A stretch of 64,000 nucleotides of DNA, from NCBI GenBank assembly GCA_019117495.1, contig DWZP01000027.1, positions 14,676 through 78,675 on the forward strand. The letters are read 5' to 3'. Source of the stretch: Fusicatenibacter_A intestinipullorum. Its GTDB lineage: Bacteria > Bacillota > Negativicutes > Acidaminococcales > Acidaminococcaceae. The first letter of the stretch is position 1. The number at the start of each line of letters is the position of its first letter. The translations under genes and the position numbers were made by a program. The notes under the pieces were generated by a model. It did no database searches. It saw nothing but the letters and a program-made list of their open reading frames with translations, and had not been told where the DNA came from. This document shows positions 42,732 through 51,180 of the stretch, piece by piece.

Positions 42732-43388
42732 TTGAATTATATAAAAGAATGGTGGCGGGCGCTTGTAAGCGTGTTTTTTGTGCAGAGCTGCGCCGTATGC
42801 AATGCAGAAACGGAAAGCGGTGTGTTTTGCCCTGCTTGCAGGCGCAGTGAACTTTTGATTGAAGCAATGCCGGGGCTGTTAAGCCTTGACGGCGCTGTAA
42901 TGGGGTATAAATACAGCGGCGCGCTTAAAAAAATGCTGCATAAACTTAAATTTGAAGGTGAAAGCAAATTTTTGCAGCCGCTGGCGGAAGAAGCCGTATT
43001 TTTAGCACAGGCGTATAGCGAAAGCAGCTTTGATATGGTGGTATCTGTACCGACGGACGCGGCAAGGCGCAGACAGCGCGGCTTTGATATACCTGAAAGT
43101 ATTTTTGCCGGAGCGCTTGCCGTTAAAGGCACGTGGCAGCCGCAGGTTTTGGTGCGCATAAAGGCAACAGCGCCGCAATACGGCCTTGCGCCGGATAAAC
43201 GACGCAGCAATGTGCGCGGCTGCTTTAAAGTGCAGGGCGATGTACGCGGCGCTAAAATTTTATTGGTGGATGATATTTTAACCACCGGCGCAACGCTGGA
43301 CGAAGCGGCAAAAACCTTAAAGCAGGCAGGCGCTAAAAGCGTTTATGCTTTAACCTTGTGCGGCAGTTTGGAAAATTTTAAGGACTGA
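42732..43388 (+). CDS. comF: ComF-family phosphoribosyltransferase-like protein
   Basis: A 218-residue ComF/GntX family member, linked to DNA uptake in competent bacteria. An N-terminal four-cysteine zinc site (CAVC ... CPAC) precedes a PRTase domain with the PRPP loop ILLVDDILTTGATLDEA. Relatives contact ComFA, which is not adjacent here. TTG start with GGTGAT upstream. Together with the pseudopilus operon and comEA-comEC in the same window it supports a natural transformation system. Confidence 0.9.
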   Translation: MNYIKEWWRALVSVFFVQSCAVCNAETESGVFCPACRRSELLIEAMPGLLSLDGAVMGYKYSGALKKMLHKLKFEGESKFLQPLAEEAVFLAQAYSESSFDMVVSVPTDAARRRQRGFDIPESIFAGALAVKGTWQPQVLVRIKATAPQYGLAPDKRRSNVRGCFKVQGDVRGAKILLVDDILTTGATLDEAAKTLKQAGAKSVYALTLCGSLENFKD

Positions 43389-43474
43389 AAGGCAAGCAAA
43401 ACTGTTTTAAAAAGCGGTGCTTTACTTTAAATACTGCTTGAAAACTCGTAAAACCATAAATTAACAAAGAAACT

Positions 43475-43508
43475 AAAACCTCACGGTATTTATATGCCGT
43501 GAGGTTTT
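43475..43508. terminator. Terminator between comF and the DUF4127 gene
   Basis: A perfect 12-bp repeat (AAAACCTCACGG and complement). The stop codon of the minus-strand DUF4127 gene (43490-43492) lies in its loop region, so the last codons of that gene are part of the hairpin. Confidence 0.75.
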
Positions 43509-45154
43509 GTGCTTGAATTATTGTGCAGATTTTTTATGCCGTATTCACAATTTGTTTTTAATTCTATTTCAAAAATTCTGTTCCACGGAAGTTTTGTTTC
43601 GGCGTTAATGCCGGTAAGGTAATATTCATCTGTGCCGTCGCTGTAAAAGGGTGTAAGGGCTAAATTGGTATATAAGAGGCTGCGTTTTTCGTTATAAATA
43701 AAGCCTTCTATAATATTTTCGGCAAAAGTTTTATAGCCGTCATTCAAATTTGCAGGATCCTGCCCGCGCAGGGTAAGTATGGTGCTGAGGCGGTGATGTA
43801 AAAGTTTTTGGTAGCTGTAATCATCCAGCAGGCGGGCAACGGTAAAGTTAAGGTTGTGTGCGTAAAGCGCAGGCAGCAGATGTTTTGGCAGGCGTTTAAG
43901 CTGCCCTGTAAATATTGCGCTTTGCGCTGCGGCGGTGCCTGCCGCGTTGCCGAAGGTGTTCCAGGCCGAGTAAGAAACAAGTTTGTTTATGGTTACATTA
44001 TTTTCCAAAAGCACGGGCAAAAGCATCTGGCTGCTTTCATAATTTTCACTGGCGTCGATAACGGCAACATGTTTGCCGCTGTTAAGCAGTGTTTGCAGTT
44101 TTTGCGCCATTTTTTCGTTGGCAGGTTCTTTGGCACTGCCGCAGTGTACATATAAAATAATGTCGGCTTCATTAAGGTTTTGTGTCAGCGTGCCGCCGGT
44201 AAATTTAATTTTGTCAAGCAAAGCGGCTTCGGCAGTAACTGCCATGTAGGGCATAATGGCGGTGGCTGCGCTGCCGGTGGTATATTCAATATAAAATTTT
44301 GGTTTATAGTTATTAATCTGGCAAAAGCGGCGTGCCGTAAGCATCTGCGCTATTTCGTCCGCGCCGCAGGTGGTTGTGCTGGCGCTGCTTAACCCTGCTT
44401 GGCGCATATAGGCTTCGGCGTGGGTGCGGTTGCGGTTGGGCAGGCCAAAGGGCTGGGCGTCATCCTGCCCTATTACAAGCGTATAATTTTTGGCGGCGCA
44501 CAATGCTGTAAGCTGTTTGTTAAAACTGTCGTTTGCGCTGTACAGTACGTTATATTTTTGCAGTATTTCCTGCGGAATTTTATTTTTAATTTCTTCCAGC
44601 TGCGCTGTGGAAGGGTAGTCGCCAAACTGTTCGACAATATCGCGCAGGGTGGAATAACGCATTAAGTGCCACTGGTACCAGGCGTCCGGCAGCAGGTTGT
44701 CGCTTACGAGCAGGCGCGGAATAATCGAAAAAACGGTAATATCTTCGCCGGAAGGCATAGCTTGCAGCAGTTTAAAAAAGTTTTGCTCATCGTTAACGGT
44801 TCCCTGCGGCAGGCGCGAAGCAAGCAGCCCGCCGTGAATTAAAAGGTCGCCGGAAATAACAGCCGGGCAGTTGCCTGCGTTATGTCTGAGCCATGAGGAT
44901 AATTTTTCGCGGTCTGCCGGTGTGCGGTAGTTGTCAAGAAGTTCTTTTGGGGGTAAAATTACATCTATGGAAGCAAGCCTGCCCAAATCCTGCGCTATTA
45001 ACGTGCAGGGCGGGCGGCTGTCAAGCGGCACAAGCAGCAGCTGTTCCTGCACCGGCAGGGGCGGCGGGGTGTAAGGCGTGCTTGGCGGCAGGCTGAAAAA
45101 ATAAAAAATATAGCTGCACAGGACGGTTAAAAAAAGCCATAAATATTTTTTCAC
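43490..45154 (-). CDS. DUF4127 family exported protein
   Basis: A 554-residue protein of the DUF4127 family, for which I know no established function. An N-terminal hydrophobic segment (YLWLFLTVLCSYIFYFFSL) is a signal peptide or anchor, followed by a proline-rich stretch and then the conserved PLDSRPPCT. Other conserved-looking segments are ISGDLLIHGGLLASR, VIGQDDAQPFGLPNR and SYSAWNTFGNAAGTA. It is likely on the outer face of the inner membrane. GGAGG precedes the ATG. Single gene. Confidence 0.85.
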   Translation of the reverse strand: MKKYLWLFLTVLCSYIFYFFSLPPSTPYTPPPLPVQEQLLLVPLDSRPPCTLIAQDLGRLASIDVILPPKELLDNYRTPADREKLSSWLRHNAGNCPAVISGDLLIHGGLLASRLPQGTVNDEQNFFKLLQAMPSGEDITVFSIIPRLLVSDNLLPDAWYQWHLMRYSTLRDIVEQFGDYPSTAQLEEIKNKIPQEILQKYNVLYSANDSFNKQLTALCAAKNYTLVIGQDDAQPFGLPNRNRTHAEAYMRQAGLSSASTTTCGADEIAQMLTARRFCQINNYKPKFYIEYTTGSAATAIMPYMAVTAEAALLDKIKFTGGTLTQNLNEADIILYVHCGSAKEPANEKMAQKLQTLLNSGKHVAVIDASENYESSQMLLPVLLENNVTINKLVSYSAWNTFGNAAGTAAAQSAIFTGQLKRLPKHLLPALYAHNLNFTVARLLDDYSYQKLLHHRLSTILTLRGQDPANLNDGYKTFAENIIEGFIYNEKRSLLYTNLALTPFYSDGTDEYYLTGINAETKLPWNRIFEIELKTNCEYGIKNLHNNSSTKPHGI

Positions 45155-45215
45155 GGTAAGCCTCCTTTGCAGCGTATAGTTACAAATATTATATTACAAG
45201 TACGGAGTTTTTAAA

Positions 45216-45773
45216 ATGAGAATTATTACTGGCAGGGCCAGAGGGCTGAAGCTGACTACTCCCAAAAACTGGGATGTGCGCCCTACTGCCGACAGGGTGA
45301 AGGAATCGCTGTTTAATATTATCGGCAGCAAAATAATCGGCGCGCAGGTGCTGGATTTATTTGCCGGTACGGGCAACCTCGGGCTTGAAAGCTGGAGCCG
45401 CGGCGCGGAGAAAATTGTTTTTACCGATACAAGCAAGGAATCGCTGCGGCTGGTAGAAAGCAATATTGCCAAATGCAGGGCACAGGACGATTCGGAAACA
45501 ATTTGCGGGGATGCCTGCCAGCTGATAGGGCGGCTGCATAAAAAGGGCATGAGTTTTGATTTTGTTTTTGCCGACCCGCCTTACAACAAGGGTTTGGTGC
45601 AGAAGGTTATTGCCGCGCTGGCGGAAAGCCCCCTTTTAAACGACGGCGGTTATTTAATTGCCGAACATTCGGCACATGACGAGCTTGGAACACTGCCGCC
45701 GCAGTTTGAACTTGTGCGCTGCGAAACTTACGGCGAAACAAAAATTAGCTTTATACGTTTTGCAAAAGTGTGA
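45216..45773 (+). CDS. rsmD: 16S rRNA (guanine-966 N2) methyltransferase
   Basis: RsmD methylates G966 of 16S rRNA with S-adenosylmethionine. The 185-residue protein has MRIITGRARGLKL, RPTADRVKESLFNII, the SAM site VLDLFAGTGNLGLE and the catalytic ADPPYNKG. rsmD next to coaD is a common order in bacteria. The coaD promoter lies inside its last codons. Confidence 0.95.
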   Translation: MRIITGRARGLKLTTPKNWDVRPTADRVKESLFNIIGSKIIGAQVLDLFAGTGNLGLESWSRGAEKIVFTDTSKESLRLVESNIAKCRAQDDSETICGDACQLIGRLHKKGMSFDFVFADPPYNKGLVQKVIAALAESPLLNDGGYLIAEHSAHDELGTLPPQFELVRCETYGETKISFIRFAKV

Positions 45774-45787
45774 AAACATGTTACAAT
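45760..45787 (+). promoter_or_regulatory. Candidate promoter for coaD
   Basis: TTGCAA (45760-45765), a 16-base spacer and TACAAT (45782-45787). It overlaps the end of rsmD and leaves a leader of about 100 bases with a small TCTGC/GCAGA hairpin. Confidence 0.5.
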
Positions 45788-45896
45788 AGATAAAAGGTGC
45801 GGCAATTAAAGGAATATTACATTTTGTGTAGAATAAAGCTTTTAGAATATTGCCAAAATTTACCGTCTGCAAAGCAGATTTTAGGAGGTTAATAAA

Positions 45897-46391
45897 GTGC
45901 GCAGAGCAATTTGCCCGGGGAGTTTTGATCCGGTAACCAATGGCCATTTGGACATTTTTGAACGGGCAAGCCAGATGTTTGATGAAATTGTCATCAGTGT
46001 TTTTCACAATCCGGGAAAGGAAAAAGCAATGTTCAGCATGGAAGAACGTGTTGAAATGCTGCGTATGGCAACAGCGCATATCCCCAATGCCAGGGTTACC
46101 TGTTTTTCGGGTTTGCTGAACGAGTTTTGCAGGCAGGAAAAAGCTCCTTTTATTGTCAGGGGCCTGCGTGCATTTTCCGATTTTGAGTATGAATTTCAGC
46201 GTGCGCTGCTGATTAAAAAAATTGATAATAATCTGGAAACTGTTTTTATCATGACCAATGCCAATTATTCGTTTTTAAGCTCTTCCGGCGTGCGCGAACT
46301 GTCTACGTTTGGCGGCTGCATCCACGGTTTGGTGCCCGATAACGTTGAGGTGCGCATTAAGGAGCTGCTGGCGGAAAAACACTTGTTATAG
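45897..46391 (+). CDS. coaD: Phosphopantetheine adenylyltransferase
   Basis: Transfers AMP to 4'-phosphopantetheine, the next to last step of coenzyme A synthesis. The nucleotidyltransferase signature is clear: CPGSFDPVTNGHLDIFERA at the start, and later IVRGLRAFSDFEYE and SSSGVRELSTFGG. At 164 residues it has normal length. GTG start with AGGAGG upstream. The coiled-coil gene follows 15 bases later. Confidence 0.96.
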   Translation: MRRAICPGSFDPVTNGHLDIFERASQMFDEIVISVFHNPGKEKAMFSMEERVEMLRMATAHIPNARVTCFSGLLNEFCRQEKAPFIVRGLRAFSDFEYEFQRALLIKKIDNNLETVFIMTNANYSFLSSSGVRELSTFGGCIHGLVPDNVEVRIKELLAEKHLL

Positions 46392-46406
46392 AAAGAGGAT
46401 GTTAAG

Positions 46407-47003
46407 ATGATAGACAAGAGTACCAGTGCTGCTTTAGACAGAATTTTTGATGAAATGTATAATCTTATTTCCGCGGCCAGCAGAATTCCGCTGACTGATA
46501 AAATCATTGTGGAAGAAAGCGATTTGGCTGAAATTCTTGATGATTTGAAGGAAGCCATTCCCCGTGAAGTAAAAAGTGCCGCCAAGCTTTTGGAAGAACA
46601 GAAAGCCATAATCAACAAGGCTCACGAAGATGCCGACAATATTGTTGTGCAGGCTAAAACCGAGGCGGAACGCATTGTGGAAATTGCCAAGGCGGAAGCA
46701 GAACGCCTTGTACGCCAGGAAGAAGTTGTGCAGCAGGCACAGGCTTTTGCCGAAGATATTAAAAATTCGGCTCTGCGCCATGAACAGGAAGTTAAGGAAG
46801 AAGCAGACGCTTATGCAGAGCGCGTAAAAATGGATGTGCTGCAATATGCCGATGATATGCTGGCATATTTAAGCGGCAATTTGCAGTCTGCCCTGCAGGG
46901 TCTGAACGATAACCGTAATTCTGTTAATGACGAACGCCGCAAACTTGCAGCGCCGCAGGAATATTACGGCGATGAAATTCAGGACGACGAAGAAGAAAAA
47001 TAA
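46407..47003 (+). CDS. Coiled-coil protein next to coaD
   Basis: A 198-residue acidic protein that is mostly one long predicted coiled coil (about residues 60-145, AKTEAERIVEIAKAEAERL pattern), with a short N-terminal domain and a very acidic end. It resembles ATP synthase b-subunit/DivIVA-type helices in composition, without a membrane segment. I do not know its function. AAAGAGGATG lies before the ATG. It is co-directional with coaD and ends at a terminator. Confidence 0.82.
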   Translation: MIDKSTSAALDRIFDEMYNLISAASRIPLTDKIIVEESDLAEILDDLKEAIPREVKSAAKLLEEQKAIINKAHEDADNIVVQAKTEAERIVEIAKAEAERLVRQEEVVQQAQAFAEDIKNSALRHEQEVKEEADAYAERVKMDVLQYADDMLAYLSGNLQSALQGLNDNRNSVNDERRKLAAPQEYYGDEIQDDEEEK

Positions 47004-47017
47004 TCAGGCAAAAATTT

Positions 47018-47056
47018 AAGCCGTTTACTCTTGCGGGTAAGCGGCTTTGTTTTTTT
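47018..47056. terminator. Terminator after the coiled-coil gene
   Basis: An 11-bp stem (AAGCCGTTTAC/GTAAGCGGCTT, one G-T pair) is followed by a T-run. It lies between convergent genes. Confidence 0.85.
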
Positions 47057-47057
47057 A

Positions 47058-48290
47058 TCAGTCCTGCTGAAAAGGCTGCGTTAAAAAATCGCTGTTGTAG
47101 GTTTGGCAGTAGTTTTGGCTGCGGTTTTGCAGTAATGCTAGCAGGTTGGCGGCATTAATATCCGTTTGCAGCTGGCGTATAATAAGTTCGTCTTTTTCGG
47201 TATCGCCGGTGAGGCAGTTTTTAAAATTGCGGCCTATTTTGGTAATAACCGGGAGCGAGGCTGTTTTGCGCATTTGTGCAAGCATACTGCGCCCGCGGCT
47301 GTTAAAAGCCAGCACGCGCAGGTATTGCGGTTTGGCTTCGGTAAAAATGGTTTTGTCATTGCCAAGCAAAAGCTGCATTAACAGGCGGCGGATGCGCGAT
47401 TTTGTATAGCGTTTACTGCTTACGCTGCTTACAACGCTTTGCATATCCGGGCAGGCAGCTGCTGCTTTTAACCGGTGTTCAAGTCCTTCGGTGCATTCGC
47501 AGGCAGCAGCAATTTGCTGTTCCGTAAGCATGCAGAGCTTGTATAAAACAAGCGCGTCAAGTTTTGCTGTATTCCATCCAAGCAAATTTAAAGAATGTAG
47601 CGTTTCAAGTAGTTTGTGGCTGCATTCCGGGATTTGGTTTAAAATTCTGCCGGAAAGCCCTGCTGCGGCGTATTCCGTGCGTATGCCGCTGGCACTGGCG
47701 TATTCGGCGCTTATGTCGCTGCTGTTGTAGCTTGCACCGCAGCGGCGTATAACAAGCGGCATAATTTGCGGTGCGTATTTTTGTAGGCAGCGGCAGTATT
47801 CAAGCGCCAAAATATCGTTTGCTTCCGCCGCGGCAAAAGTAAAGCCGGCATTTTGCAAAAGCGTGGACTGAGCGGCGGCGTAAGAAGCACCGCTTTTTAT
47901 AATGGCACGCAGTTCTTCCTGATGAGTGTTGATGAAGGCGGCGGCGTCTGCAAGCGTTTGTGTTTCCGCGGTTTCCGCGCCGAAAGCGAGGTAACCCGTA
48001 ATTCCTGTCGCCGCCAAAAGCTGCACTGCGCCTGCGGCAAAAAATTCCGCGCTGCGGCACGAAAATACGGCAGGCAGTTCCAATACAAGGTCCGCTCCGT
48101 TTTGCACAGCCATCTGCGCCCGCACCCATTTATTGCAGAAGGCAGGCTCGCCGCGCTGCACAACGCTGCCGCTCATAACGGCAATAACGGGCAAATCGCC
48201 TCCGGCAAGGCGGCGTGCTTCGGTAAGGTGCAGCAAATGCCCGTTGTGGAAGGGATTGTATTCGGCTATAACGCCGATAGATTTTTTCAT
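47058..48290 (-). CDS. tmcAL: tRNA(Met) cytidine acetate ligase
   Basis: TmcAL uses acetate and ATP to make N4-acetylcytidine at the wobble position of elongator tRNA-Met. The nucleotidyltransferase motif is GVIAEYNPFHNGHLLHL. Also seen are VMSGSVVQRGEPAF and LELPAVFSCRSAEFFAAGA. Its 410 residues are typical of UPF0348. Acetate kinase lies next to it and divergent, which may just be chance. The ATG follows GAGGTGAACCT. Confidence 0.93.
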   Translation of the reverse strand: MKKSIGVIAEYNPFHNGHLLHLTEARRLAGGDLPVIAVMSGSVVQRGEPAFCNKWVRAQMAVQNGADLVLELPAVFSCRSAEFFAAGAVQLLAATGITGYLAFGAETAETQTLADAAAFINTHQEELRAIIKSGASYAAAQSTLLQNAGFTFAAAEANDILALEYCRCLQKYAPQIMPLVIRRCGASYNSSDISAEYASASGIRTEYAAAGLSGRILNQIPECSHKLLETLHSLNLLGWNTAKLDALVLYKLCMLTEQQIAAACECTEGLEHRLKAAAACPDMQSVVSSVSSKRYTKSRIRRLLMQLLLGNDKTIFTEAKPQYLRVLAFNSRGRSMLAQMRKTASLPVITKIGRNFKNCLTGDTEKDELIIRQLQTDINAANLLALLQNRSQNYCQTYNSDFLTQPFQQD

Positions 48291-48397
48291 AGGTTCACCT
48301 CAGAAAGTTTTACTGGCGGTTAAATGTCAAATAGTGTATACTAATAGTATATTAAAATTTACCCGGAAGTGCAAAACTAATTTTAGGGGTGAATACT

Positions 48398-49606
48398 GTG
48401 ATTGTTTTTGTTGTTAATTGCGGCAGTTCTTCAATTAAATACCAGCTTATAAATATGAACGGCGAAAAAGTGCTGGCTAAAGGCTTGATTGAGCGTATCG
48501 GCATGGACGGTTCTGTTTTAAAGCATACTCCGGAAGGGAAATACACGGTGGATATTAATATCGACGTGCCCGACCATAACTTTGGCATAAAGCTGGCGGT
48601 GGACGCACTGGTAAATCCCGATTACGGCGTTATTAAAAGCATGAGCGAAATTGACGCTGTAGGGCACCGCGTTGTTCACGGCGGCGAACGTTTTTCTGAT
48701 TCCGTGCTTGTAACGCCGGATGTGCTTGAAGGCATTGCTGCCTGCGCCGAGCTTGCGCCGCTGCACAACCCGCCCAACTTAAACGGCGTTAAGGCTTGCA
48801 TGGCGTTAATGCCGCAGGTGCCGCAGGTTGTTGTTTTCGATACGGCGTTTCATCAGACCATGCCTGAAAAAGCCTATTTATACGGCCTGCCTTATGAACT
48901 GTATGTAAAATACGGTGTGCGCCGTTACGGTTTCCACGGCACTTCGCATAAATACGTGGCGCAGGAAGCCGCCAGAATGATGGGCGGAGAAGTTTCGGAT
49001 TACCGTATTATTACCTGCCATCTGGGCAACGGCTCCAGCGTGGCGGCTGTTAAATACGGCAAATCCATTGATACCAGCATGGGCTACACCCCGCTGGACG
49101 GCCTTGTTATGGGTACGCGTTCCGGCGAGATTGACCCGGCGATTATTCCCTTTTTAATTGTTAAAGAAAATATGGATGCCGAGCAGATTGACGAATATCT
49201 TAACCGCCGCAGCGGCGTTTTGGGCATCAGCGGGCTTTCAAGCGATTTCAGGGATTTGGAAAGCGCGGCGCACCGCGGCGATGAACGCAGCCAGCTGGCG
49301 ATTGACGTTTTTGCTTACCGCGTAAAAAAATATATCGGCGCTTATACGGCGGCGATGGGCGGCGTGGACGCCATTGTGTTTACGGCAGGTCTTGGCGAGA
49401 ATTCTTCTTCCATGCGCGAGAAAATCTGCGAAGGGCTGGAGTATCTCGGTACCGGCATCGACCCTGTGAAAAACAAGGCGCGCGGCAAAAACCAGGAAAT
49501 TAATGTTGACGGAGCAAAGGTAAAAATTTTTGCAATTCCTACCAACGAGGAGCTTGTAATTGCGCGCGACACCGTAAATATCTGCCGCCGCATTATAAAA
49601 TTGTAA
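48398..49606 (+). CDS. ackA: Acetate kinase
   Basis: Interconverts acetate plus ATP and acetyl phosphate. ASKHA-fold enzyme with VVNCGSSSIKYQL at the start, HRVVHGGE, FDTAFHQTMP, YGFHGTSHKYV, HLGNGSSVAAV and VFTAGLGENSS; about 402 residues. I chose the GTG at 48398 because AGGGGTG lies upstream at good spacing; the GTG at 48389 overlaps that site. No pta gene is adjacent. A phosphate-acetyl route to ATP fits an anaerobe. Confidence 0.96.
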   Translation: MIVFVVNCGSSSIKYQLINMNGEKVLAKGLIERIGMDGSVLKHTPEGKYTVDINIDVPDHNFGIKLAVDALVNPDYGVIKSMSEIDAVGHRVVHGGERFSDSVLVTPDVLEGIAACAELAPLHNPPNLNGVKACMALMPQVPQVVVFDTAFHQTMPEKAYLYGLPYELYVKYGVRRYGFHGTSHKYVAQEAARMMGGEVSDYRIITCHLGNGSSVAAVKYGKSIDTSMGYTPLDGLVMGTRSGEIDPAIIPFLIVKENMDAEQIDEYLNRRSGVLGISGLSSDFRDLESAAHRGDERSQLAIDVFAYRVKKYIGAYTAAMGGVDAIVFTAGLGENSSSMREKICEGLEYLGTGIDPVKNKARGKNQEINVDGAKVKIFAIPTNEELVIARDTVNICRRIIKL

Positions 49607-49675
49607 GCCCGTGGGCGATAACTATTACTTGACAAAGCAGCTTCACATAGCTATAATTGATACGATTGGTGAAAT

Positions 49676-50179
49676 ATGATAAGAATAAATGTCGCAGAAA
49701 TCAAAAAAAGACTTGTCGGAAGCAAAGAATTTTCGTATGAACTGACGCCTGACGAGCTTGGAATTACAGAAGCCGATTTAAAAATTACCGCGCCTGTTGT
49801 TTTAAAAGGCATGGTTGAAAATGCTGGCGATGTAATTTTGCTCAAGGCCGAAGCAGCAACGGAAATTGAACGCACCTGCGGACGCTGCCTTAAGGTTTAT
49901 ACCGAAAAGCTGAACGCCCAGGTTGTTGAAAAATTTTATCCGGCAAGAGCAGAAAACATTGAAAATGATGCTTTTATCTATGAATCAGATCTGCTTGATA
50001 TAACAGAGCCTGTTCGAGAGAGCCTCCTTTTGGCAGTTCCTTTGCAAGCACTTTGCAGGGAAGATTGCCGTGGGCTGTGTCCGGTCTGCGGGGCTGACAG
50101 AAATGAAGGCGACTGCGGCTGTGATACAACTTCGGTTGATCCCAGACTGGCGGCATTAAAGCAATTCATCAAAAATTAA
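49676..50179 (+). CDS. yceD: YceD family protein (DUF177)
   Basis: A 167-residue protein of the YceD family, linked in other bacteria to 23S rRNA accumulation and encoded next to rpmF, as here. Cysteine pairs suggest metal binding: CGRCL in the middle and CREDCRGLCPVCG near the end, then CGC. It is cytosolic. GGTGAAAT lies before the ATG. rpmF starts 34 bases later. Confidence 0.93.
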   Translation: MIRINVAEIKKRLVGSKEFSYELTPDELGITEADLKITAPVVLKGMVENAGDVILLKAEAATEIERTCGRCLKVYTEKLNAQVVEKFYPARAENIENDAFIYESDLLDITEPVRESLLLAVPLQALCREDCRGLCPVCGADRNEGDCGCDTTSVDPRLAALKQFIKN

Positions 50180-50213
50180 ATTTTGCCTTACAGCTTGAGG
50201 AGGTGTACCAACA

Positions 50214-50396
50214 ATGGCAGTACCAAAAAGAAAAATGTCTAAAGCGCGCCGTGATTCCCGCCGTGCAAACTGGAAGCTTACCGCTCCCGGCTTAGTTGAA
50301 TGCCCGCAATGTCACGAAATGAAAATGCCGCACCGTGTTTGCCCCGAATGTGGTTACTACAATGGTAAACAGGTTGTAGCAAAAGACGCTGAGTAA
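50214..50396 (+). CDS. rpmF: 50S ribosomal protein L32
   Basis: A 60-residue ribosomal protein with MAVPKRKMSKARRDSRRANW and a four-cysteine zinc ribbon (CPQCHEMKMPHRVCPECG). AGGAGGTG precedes the ATG. It is the cysteine-containing form, not the cysteine-free paralogue. It ends at a strong terminator before the fatty acid genes. Confidence 0.98.
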   Translation: MAVPKRKMSKARRDSRRANWKLTAPGLVECPQCHEMKMPHRVCPECGYYNGKQVVAKDAE

Positions 50397-50401
50397 AAAA
50401 T

Positions 50402-50431
50402 ACCCCCTAAGCCTCAGGCTTGGGGGTTTTT
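50402..50431 (+). terminator. Terminator after rpmF
   Basis: A CCCCTAAGCC/GCTTGGGG-type stem with a TCAG loop is followed by TTTTT. It isolates rpmF from fapR. Confidence 0.88.
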
Positions 50432-50518
50432 GCTTTTAACCGGATATTTGTTAAAGAGGCTTTGCGGCCTCTTTTTATTTTGCCGTTTTAAGGATGAAAA
50501 GCAGGTAAAAAATTTTGC

Positions 50519-50547
50519 TTGCTTTTTTTTATTTGTACTATTATAAT
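50519..50547 (+). promoter_or_regulatory. Promoter of the fapR-fab operon
   Basis: TTGCTT (50519-50524), a 17-base spacer and TATAAT (50542-50547); predicted start near 50554. Confidence 0.72.
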
Positions 50548-50558
50548 AAATCCAGATA

Positions 50559-50575
50559 TTAGGAGTAGGTATTAA
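50559..50575 (+). promoter_or_regulatory. Candidate FapR operator
   Basis: The 17-base TTAGGAGTAGGTATTAA is an imperfect inverted repeat that matches the TTAGTA-N5-TACTAA outline of FapR sites at 10 of 12 arm positions, as far as I recall that consensus. It lies just after the predicted transcription start of the fapR operon, where a bound repressor would block transcription. Confidence 0.55.
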
Positions 50576-50589
50576 AATAAGGTGATGTT

Positions 50590-51180
50590 ATGAATTCTGC
50601 TAAAAAAGTAATACGGCATGAGCGCTTGTTTAAAATGCTGCAAAGAAACCCTTTTTTAACGGATGAGCAGCTTGCTAAAAATCTGGCGGTCAGCATTCAG
50701 ACTATCCGTTTGGACAGGCTCAGCCTTAACATCCCGGAACTGCGCGAGCGCACGCGCCAGATGGCCGAGAACGCGCAGGTAAAGCTGAAAGCCATTGACA
50801 AAAAAGATATTGTCGGTGACCTGATTGAACTGGAACTTAATCATTCCGGCATTTCCATGCTGAAAATAACTCCTGATATGGTATTGGAAAAAACAGGCGT
50901 GGCAAGAGGCTATTACATGTTTGCCATGGCAAATACCCTGGCGCTGGCAGTTGTTGATGCCGAAGCGGCTCTTACCGGTGTGGGCAATGTTAAGTACAAA
51001 GTGCCCGTATACGCAGGGGCTACGCTGGTGGCAAAGGCAGAGGTTATACGCAGGGAGCTTAATAAATATATAATTTGGGTTAAAATAAGAAATAATAATG
51101 AGGAAGTATTCCGGGCAAAATTTATAATTGTACCCTGCCCGGACGAAAGGACGACACAGGCATATGAAAATCGCGCTTGA
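50590..51180 (+). CDS. fapR: Fatty acid biosynthesis repressor FapR
   Basis: FapR represses fatty acid and phospholipid genes until malonyl-CoA binds it. The N-terminal helix-turn-helix (LTDEQLAKNLAVSIQTIRLDRLSL, in two parts here) is followed by a hot-dog-fold effector domain with GVARGYYMFAMANTLALAV. At 196 residues it has normal length. The ATG follows AAGGTGAT. It is the first gene of the operon and overlaps plsX, with a candidate operator in its own leader, so it probably regulates itself and the whole fab set. Confidence 0.94.
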   Translation: MNSAKKVIRHERLFKMLQRNPFLTDEQLAKNLAVSIQTIRLDRLSLNIPELRERTRQMAENAQVKLKAIDKKDIVGDLIELELNHSGISMLKITPDMVLEKTGVARGYYMFAMANTLALAVVDAEAALTGVGNVKYKVPVYAGATLVAKAEVIRRELNKYIIWVKIRNNNEEVFRAKFIIVPCPDERTTQAYENRA

